The notes under the pieces were generated by a model. It was not told the DNA's origin. It was given only the letters and a program-made list of their open reading frames with translations, and did not search any database. DNA of 26,115 nucleotides from an uncultured Garciella sp. (GTDB lineage: Bacteria; Bacillota; Clostridia; Eubacteriales; Garciellaceae): contig USMD01000015.1 of the NCBI GenBank assembly GCA_900555725.1, positions 1 through 26,115 on the forward strand. Reading direction: 5' to 3'. The translations under genes were made by a program, and so were the position numbers. This document shows, piece by piece, positions 21,950 through 26,115 of the stretch (its first letter is position 1; each line of letters opens with the position of its first letter).

Positions 21950-23347
21950 CTATACTGGATGTACCTTGTTTTTTTCATCATAAACTGTATAGTCTATTTT
22001 GTATTTTTCTGTTTGACGATATTTGAAGAATTCTGGGGCAACCTGTGGAAATAGAGCATAGGATAAGATATCTTCCTCTTGTTCCTCATATTCCTTCATT
22101 TGATTATGAAATTCTTCTAATTGGGGTGGAATTAGATCTGCTGGTCGACAATTAATGACTTTTTCATCTCCAATAATCTTCTTACGGATTTCTTTGGAAA
22201 TTTCTACAGTTGGTTTTCCGTATTCTCCCCTTACATAAGCTTTGATTTCCTTGGGAATCATTTTATATCTTTCGCCTAAAATCACATTAAATACTGCTTG
22301 GGTTCCTACCATCTGACTCATAGGAGTTACTAATGGTGGGTATCCTAAGTCCTCTCGAACTCGAGGTACTTCCTTTAACACCTCTTCAAATTTGTCTTCG
22401 GCATTTTGCATCTTTAATTGAGATACTAAGTTAGAAAGCATACCACCAGGTACTTGATAGATAAGTGCATTTACATCTACCCCCAATACCTTTGGATTTA
22501 ATTGGCCACTTTCCAAATATTTTTGTCGAATAGGTTTGAAATACTCTGCAATTTCATTTAATAGATTTAAATCTAATCCAGTATCATACTCTGTACCTTG
22601 CAAGGTTGCTACAAAGGATTCTGTTGGAGGTTGGCTAGTTCCCATTGAGAGTGGTGATATAGAAGTATCTATAATATCTACCCCTGCTTCTATTCCTTTT
22701 AAATAAGTTAGAGAACCCACTCCGCTCGTGGCATGGGTATGAAGTTCAAGAGGAATCTTCACGGCCTTTTTAAGCTCACTTATTAATTCATAGGCATTGT
22801 ATGGTGTTAAAATACCAGCCATATCTTTAATACAAATAGAGTCAGCACCCATATTTTCTATATCTTTTGCTAGCTTTACATAATACTCAATGTTATGTAT
22901 TGGGCTAGTTGTATAAGAAATAGCAACTTGAGCATGTCCCCCTTCTTTTTTGGTGGTCTCTAAAGCCACTCTAATATTTCTTATATCATTTAAAGCATCA
23001 AAAATACGAATAATATCAATACCATTTATGATAGACTTTTTCACAAATTCAGTTACTACATCATCAGCATAATGCTTATAACCTAAAAGATTTTGACCCC
23101 TTAATAGCATTTGAAGCTTTGTATTTTTTACATGTTTTCGAATGGTTCGGAGTCTTTCCCAGGGATCCTCCTTTAGAAATCTTAAACATGCATCAAAGGT
23201 GGCTCCTCCCCACATTTCAAGAGCATTGTAACCTACCTTATCCATTGTTCCTAATATGGGAACCATTTCTTCGGTTTTCATCCTAGTCGCAATCAAAGAT
23301 TGATGGGCATCCCTTAAAACGGTTTCCATTATTTTTACTTTCGCCAT
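21950..23347 (-). CDS. Oxaloacetate decarboxylase alpha / pyruvate carboxylase subunit B carboxyltransferase
   Basis: 465 aa from the ATG at 23347 with GAAGGAGG upstream; the frame is open further upstream to 23488 but without a ribosome binding site. DRE-TIM-type carboxyltransferase that moves CO2 between biotin and pyruvate/oxaloacetate. Visible: METVLRDAHQSLIATRM (7-23, metal Asp13), GGATFDACLRFL (48-58), carbamylated-lysine site CIKDMAG with K174, metal histidines H203 and H205 (ELHTHATSG), and the conserved carboxylase domain (about 290-450, VPGGMLSNL, TPMSQMVGTQAVFNV). It ends after that domain, with no biotinyl MKM segment, so a separate biotin carrier and carboxylase or Na+ pump subunits are needed; none is nearby. 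OadA versus PycB cannot be decided. A weak promoter TTGATA-17-TGTTAT lies at 23448-23420. Confidence 0.92.
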   Translation of the reverse strand: MAKVKIMETVLRDAHQSLIATRMKTEEMVPILGTMDKVGYNALEMWGGATFDACLRFLKEDPWERLRTIRKHVKNTKLQMLLRGQNLLGYKHYADDVVTEFVKKSIINGIDIIRIFDALNDIRNIRVALETTKKEGGHAQVAISYTTSPIHNIEYYVKLAKDIENMGADSICIKDMAGILTPYNAYELISELKKAVKIPLELHTHATSGVGSLTYLKGIEAGVDIIDTSISPLSMGTSQPPTESFVATLQGTEYDTGLDLNLLNEIAEYFKPIRQKYLESGQLNPKVLGVDVNALIYQVPGGMLSNLVSQLKMQNAEDKFEEVLKEVPRVREDLGYPPLVTPMSQMVGTQAVFNVILGERYKMIPKEIKAYVRGEYGKPTVEISKEIRKKIIGDEKVINCRPADLIPPQLEEFHNQMKEYEEQEEDILSYALFPQVAPEFFKYRQTEKYKIDYTVYDEKNKVHPV

Positions 23348-23527
23348 GTTGTGCCTCCTTCTATTGTTTATATCTATATAATAGTATACCCATTTATGTA
23401 ACCTATTATCTTTTTCATCATAACATATGTGCAAAATGTAGCTATCAAAAAAAACAAAATAAATGCAATGGATTGAAACCTCAATCAACTATAGGAATAT
23501 TTTAAAATTATTTCTGTAAAATAAAAT

Positions 23528-23551
23528 AAGGGAATCCCACGGGACTCCCTT
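23528..23551 (-). terminator. Intrinsic terminator of glnS
   Basis: Minus strand AAGGGAGTCCC / GGGATTCCCTT (11 pairs including one G-U) with a 2-nt loop, then ATTTTATTTTA. It lies 14 bp after the glnS stop codon. Confidence 0.92.
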
Positions 23552-23564
23552 CCAATTAATTGCC

Positions 23565-25226
23565 CTATTTTTTCAACTTAAAAGAACTTTTTAGGGATAC
23601 AATACGATTAAACACCAATTTATTCTCTGTAGTATACTTAGGATCTACATTAAAATACCCGTGACGGATGAATTGAAATTTATCCTGGAGTTTTGCATCT
23701 TTCATATTGGGCTCTACAAATCCTTGTACTACTTCTAAGGAATTAGGGTTAATATTCTCTAAAAAGTCTTTTTCCCCTTGTTTTTCATCCTCTAAGATTA
23801 ATGACTCATATAGTCTCATCTCTGCTGGGATGGCATTGGAAGCCTCCACCCAATGAAGAGTACCCTTTACCTTTCTTCCAGTAAAACCTGTTCCGCTTTT
23901 GGTCTCTGGATCATAAGTACAATGTAGCTCTATTACATTTCCTTCTTCATCTTTAATCACTTCATTGCATTGAATAAAATAAGCATGCTTTAAACGGACT
24001 TCATTTCCCGGGAATAATCGAAAATATTTCTTAGGTGGATTTTCCATAAAATCCTCTTGTTCAATATAAATCTCTCTGGAAAAAGGAATCTTTCTTTTTC
24101 CCATTTCTGGATTATCAGGATTGTTTTCTGCCTCTAAATACTCTACCTGTCCCTCAGGATAGTTGGTAATTACTACTTTTAAAGGTCTTAAAATAGCCAT
24201 AGTTCTTGGAACCTTTATCTTTAGATCTTCCCGCAGAAAATGATCTAGCATTTGTCCATCTACGATACTATTGCTTTTAGACACTCCGATTTCTTTACAG
24301 AAATTCTTAATGGCTTCTGGGGTATACCCTCTTCTTCTAAATCCAGAAATAGTAGGCATTCGGGGATCATCCCAAGAATCTACTACCCCATTGTCTACTA
24401 ACTGCTTTAACTTTCTTTTACTCATAACCATATTGGTTATATTCAATCGTGCAAATTCGATTTGTTTTGGTGTATTTTTCATTTCACATTCCCTTACTAC
24501 CCAATCATATAGAGGACGATGATCTTCAAATTCTAGACTGCAGAAGGAATGAGTCACTCCTTCTATAGCATCTTCTAAAGGATGGGCAAAGTCATACATT
24601 GGATAAATACACCATTTATTTCCAGTTCTATGATGGGTTGCATGGGCAATTCGATATAATACGGGATCTCTCATATTGATATTGGGAGATGCCATATCTA
24701 TTTTTGCTCTTACTACTTTTTCACCATCTTCAAATTCTCCATTTTTCATGGCTTCAAATAATGTTAAGTTTTCTTCCACTGAACGATTTCGATAAGGACT
24801 TTCCTTTCCTGGTTGTGTTAAAGTCCCTCTATACTCTCTAATTTCCTCTGCAGAAAGATCATCTACATAGGCTTTTCCTTTTTTAATCAATAATTTAGCC
24901 CGTTCATACATTTCTTCAAAATAATCTGAAGCAAAGAATAAGTTATCCCATTCATAACCTAACCACTTTACATCCTCTTTAATAGATTCTACATATTCTG
25001 TGTCTTCCTTTATTGGGTTAGTATCGTCAAAGCGTAAATTTGTTTTTCCGTTAAATTCATCAGCTGTTTCAAAATCAACAATAATGGCCTTTGCATGACC
25101 TATATGTAAGTATCCGTTAGGCTCTGGGGGAAAACGGGTAATGATTTCTTTGTATTTCCCGGATTTTAAATCTTCTACCACAATATTTCGTATGAAATTT
25201 GATGATACTTTTTTTCCATTTTCCAT
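23565..25226 (-). CDS. glnS: Glutaminyl-tRNA synthetase
   Basis: 553 aa from the ATG at 25226 (GAAGGTG upstream), close to the 554 of E. coli GlnRS. Class I synthetase: PPEPNGYLHIGHAKAI with HIGH at 41-44, the KMSKS loop as VMSKR (267-271), the GlnRS signature LRFDDTNPIKEDTEYVESI (64-82), tRNA-contacting PTISGFRRRGYTPEAI, and a C-terminal anticodon-binding beta-barrel domain (about 340-550, ending LVFNRIVSLKSSFKLKK). It charges tRNA-Gln directly, so this organism need not depend only on the GatCAB route. It is monocistronic, with its own terminator; a tentative promoter TTCATA-16-TATGAT lies at 25299-25272. Confidence 0.98.
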   Translation of the reverse strand: MENGKKVSSNFIRNIVVEDLKSGKYKEIITRFPPEPNGYLHIGHAKAIIVDFETADEFNGKTNLRFDDTNPIKEDTEYVESIKEDVKWLGYEWDNLFFASDYFEEMYERAKLLIKKGKAYVDDLSAEEIREYRGTLTQPGKESPYRNRSVEENLTLFEAMKNGEFEDGEKVVRAKIDMASPNINMRDPVLYRIAHATHHRTGNKWCIYPMYDFAHPLEDAIEGVTHSFCSLEFEDHRPLYDWVVRECEMKNTPKQIEFARLNITNMVMSKRKLKQLVDNGVVDSWDDPRMPTISGFRRRGYTPEAIKNFCKEIGVSKSNSIVDGQMLDHFLREDLKIKVPRTMAILRPLKVVITNYPEGQVEYLEAENNPDNPEMGKRKIPFSREIYIEQEDFMENPPKKYFRLFPGNEVRLKHAYFIQCNEVIKDEEGNVIELHCTYDPETKSGTGFTGRKVKGTLHWVEASNAIPAEMRLYESLILEDEKQGEKDFLENINPNSLEVVQGFVEPNMKDAKLQDKFQFIRHGYFNVDPKYTTENKLVFNRIVSLKSSFKLKK

Positions 25227-25371
25227 ACTATACACCTTCTTTTTATGGTTTTTCTCAACTTTTTTTATCATATCATATAATTCTACATTTTTCTATGAAT
25301 TTCTAAGGTTTTAGACATTGATTCAATATATTATCTATTTCCCATTTTTTTATATTTATTCACGCTAATAT

Positions 25372-25556
25372 AACCCGTTGTGCTAGTTAAATGATTATGA
25401 TTTATAGAGCTTTATGTTTCATAGGATAGATGTCTTCACTGCGCTACTTAAGCAAATGCCCTCCTTTTTAAAATAACAAAATATAGGTAAAAAAGGGGGC
25501 ACTAAAGCCGCCTAACGTGAAACATCTATCCCTTAAATCAACTAGCACAATAGGTT
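25372..25556. repeat. Nested palindromic interspersed repeat, largest copy (185 bp)
   Basis: Three nested inverted repeats. The outer arms 25372-25388 / 25540-25556 include a perfect TTGTGCTAGTT/AACTAGCACAA. The middle arms GGATAGATGT (25424-25433) / ACATCTATCC (25522-25531) extend, with one bulge, into CTTCAC/GTGA. The inner arms are TGCCCTCCTTTTTA (25457-25470) / TAAAAAAGGGGGCA. It lies about 75 bp 3' of the GGDEF gene and encodes nothing. The rest of 25227-25631 shows only the tentative glnS promoter. The shape suggests a MITE-like element or a very large RNA hairpin. Confidence 0.82.
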
Positions 25557-25631
25557 GATATAGTATACTCATTGATAGAAATATATGTTCCAATGAATGT
25601 TTATATATTCTATTATAACTTTAATAGACTA

Positions 25632-26073
25632 CTACACAATTTTTCCCTTGGCCTTTGCTTTCTTTAAAGATGCCTCTGCCCTATAGAGCAGTTCTTCCAT
25701 AGAAATATCAGCTTTAAAAGTGGTATAAATCCCAATACTAGCTGTAATATGGATAGAATCTTTTCCACAATTAAAGCTAAGCTCTTTTATGATATTTTTT
25801 AAATTTTCTGCCCATTGTTTAGATTGCTTTAGGGTATAGTGGTTTAGAACAATGATAAAGGTATCGGCATTGTATCTAGCCACCCATTGACCCTTGGTCT
25901 CTACTTGTTTTTCCAGGATTTTTCCAAATTCAGATAAAATCCTATCTCCACAGGAATATTCATAGTTTTTATTAATTTCTTTGAAATCATCTATATTAAT
26001 CATAAGAAGGGAAAGGAATTCTTCTTTTATATTACTACTAAGAATGTCAAAGGGCAAACGTTCATAAATATAT
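25632..26073 (-). CDS. GGDEF-domain protein, C-terminal fragment with degenerate active site
   Basis: About 147 codons of genuine sequence end at TAG (25632-25634); the 5' part is cut by the contig end. The frame runs on into adapter and then begins with the false peptide MGSEMCIRDR. The GGDEF fold is recognisable: LSLLMINIDDFKEINKNYEYSCGDRILSEFGKIL, then the active-site turn, then ITASIGIYTTFKADISMEELLYRAEASLKKAKAKGK. The turn reads RYNADTF where RYGGDEF is expected, so diguanylate cyclase activity is unlikely. A scaffold or c-di-GMP/GTP-binding role is possible. Sensor domains, if any, are off-contig. It is followed by the 185-bp repeat. Confidence 0.85.
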
Positions 26074-26115
26074 CTGTCTCTTATACACATCTCCGAGCCC
26101 ACGAGACAGGCAGAA
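26074..26115. other. Nextera adapter plus i7 index (not genomic)
   Basis: The inverse of the 5' adapter: mosaic end CTGTCTCTTATACACATCT (26074-26092), the rest of the i7-side arm to 26107, then AGGCAGAA at 26108-26115. These last eight bases equal the i7 index listed by Illumina as N703. It comes from read-through of short inserts. Confidence 0.98.

Noticed and set aside
23348..23488. N-terminal extension of the OadA-type protein by 47 residues
   Set aside because: The extension has no family similarity and no ribosome binding site, and MAKVKIMETVLRDAHQS with GAAGGAGG upstream is the standard family start.
1..26107. Perfect inverted repeats at the two contig ends, as for a linear plasmid or transposon
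   Set aside because: They are Nextera adapter in inverse orientation, not biological terminal repeats.

Overview
The window is one assembled contig from an AT-rich, low-GC Firmicute, most probably an anaerobic member of the Clostridia in the broad sense. This rests on gene content (a YgfK/SsnA/YqeB/XdhC anaerobic purine set, an OadA-type carboxyltransferase without a biotin domain, a free-standing GlnRS, pcrA-ligA), purine-rich GGAGG ribosome binding sites and clostridial-looking proteins. Genus was not determined. The first 31 and last 42 bases are untrimmed Illumina Nextera adapter, not genome, and the last 8 match an i7 index. Almost every gene lies on the minus strand; only cysK is on the plus strand.

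Layout from left to right: a solitary oligopeptide-binding lipoprotein (124-1767); a two-gene unit of a 128-aa unknown protein and a Crp/Fnr-type regulator (2063-3109); a molybdenum-cofactor maturation block of a molybdopterin-binding MoeA-like protein, XdhC and YqeB (3258-6268); then ssnA and the 1014-aa oxidoreductase ygfK (6550-10934). A 416-bp control region follows, then a YgeV-type sigma-54 activator (11351-13111) preceded by a 53-aa predicted single-span membrane protein (13126-13287). Next come a lipoprotein and a three-span membrane protein (13591-14481), ligA and pcrA (14592-18876), metY (19219-20502) divergent from cysK (20710-21639), an oxaloacetate decarboxylase/pyruvate carboxylase carboxyltransferase subunit (21950-23347), glnS (23565-25226), and the cut-off C-terminal half of a degenerate GGDEF protein (25632-26073).

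The purine/selenium-molybdenum block forms a readable circuit. The YgeV-like activator has a cysteine-bearing sensor region, a PAS-like region, an AAA+ domain and a Fis-type HTH. Upstream of ygfK there is a good minus-strand -24/-12 promoter (11032-11047), and 160-250 bp further upstream are three copies of a 15-bp dyad (core TTATCAA-N-TTGATAA), as expected for an enhancer array. YqeB, XdhC and the MoeA-like protein would mature a selenium-dependent molybdenum hydroxylase, but no hydroxylase catalytic subunit lies in this window.

The intergenic DNA is rich in unexplained structure. One family of nested palindromes (core ATAGATGT-CTTCACTG ... ACATCTAT) occurs five times, each time just 3' of a leftward gene, and a lone outer arm lies beside the pcrA stop. 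A second mosaic lies 3' of cysK (21667-21855). It holds two structured modules, each with a diverged copy elsewhere: one in the ygfK control region and one in the pcrA leader. These are the best candidates for something undescribed.
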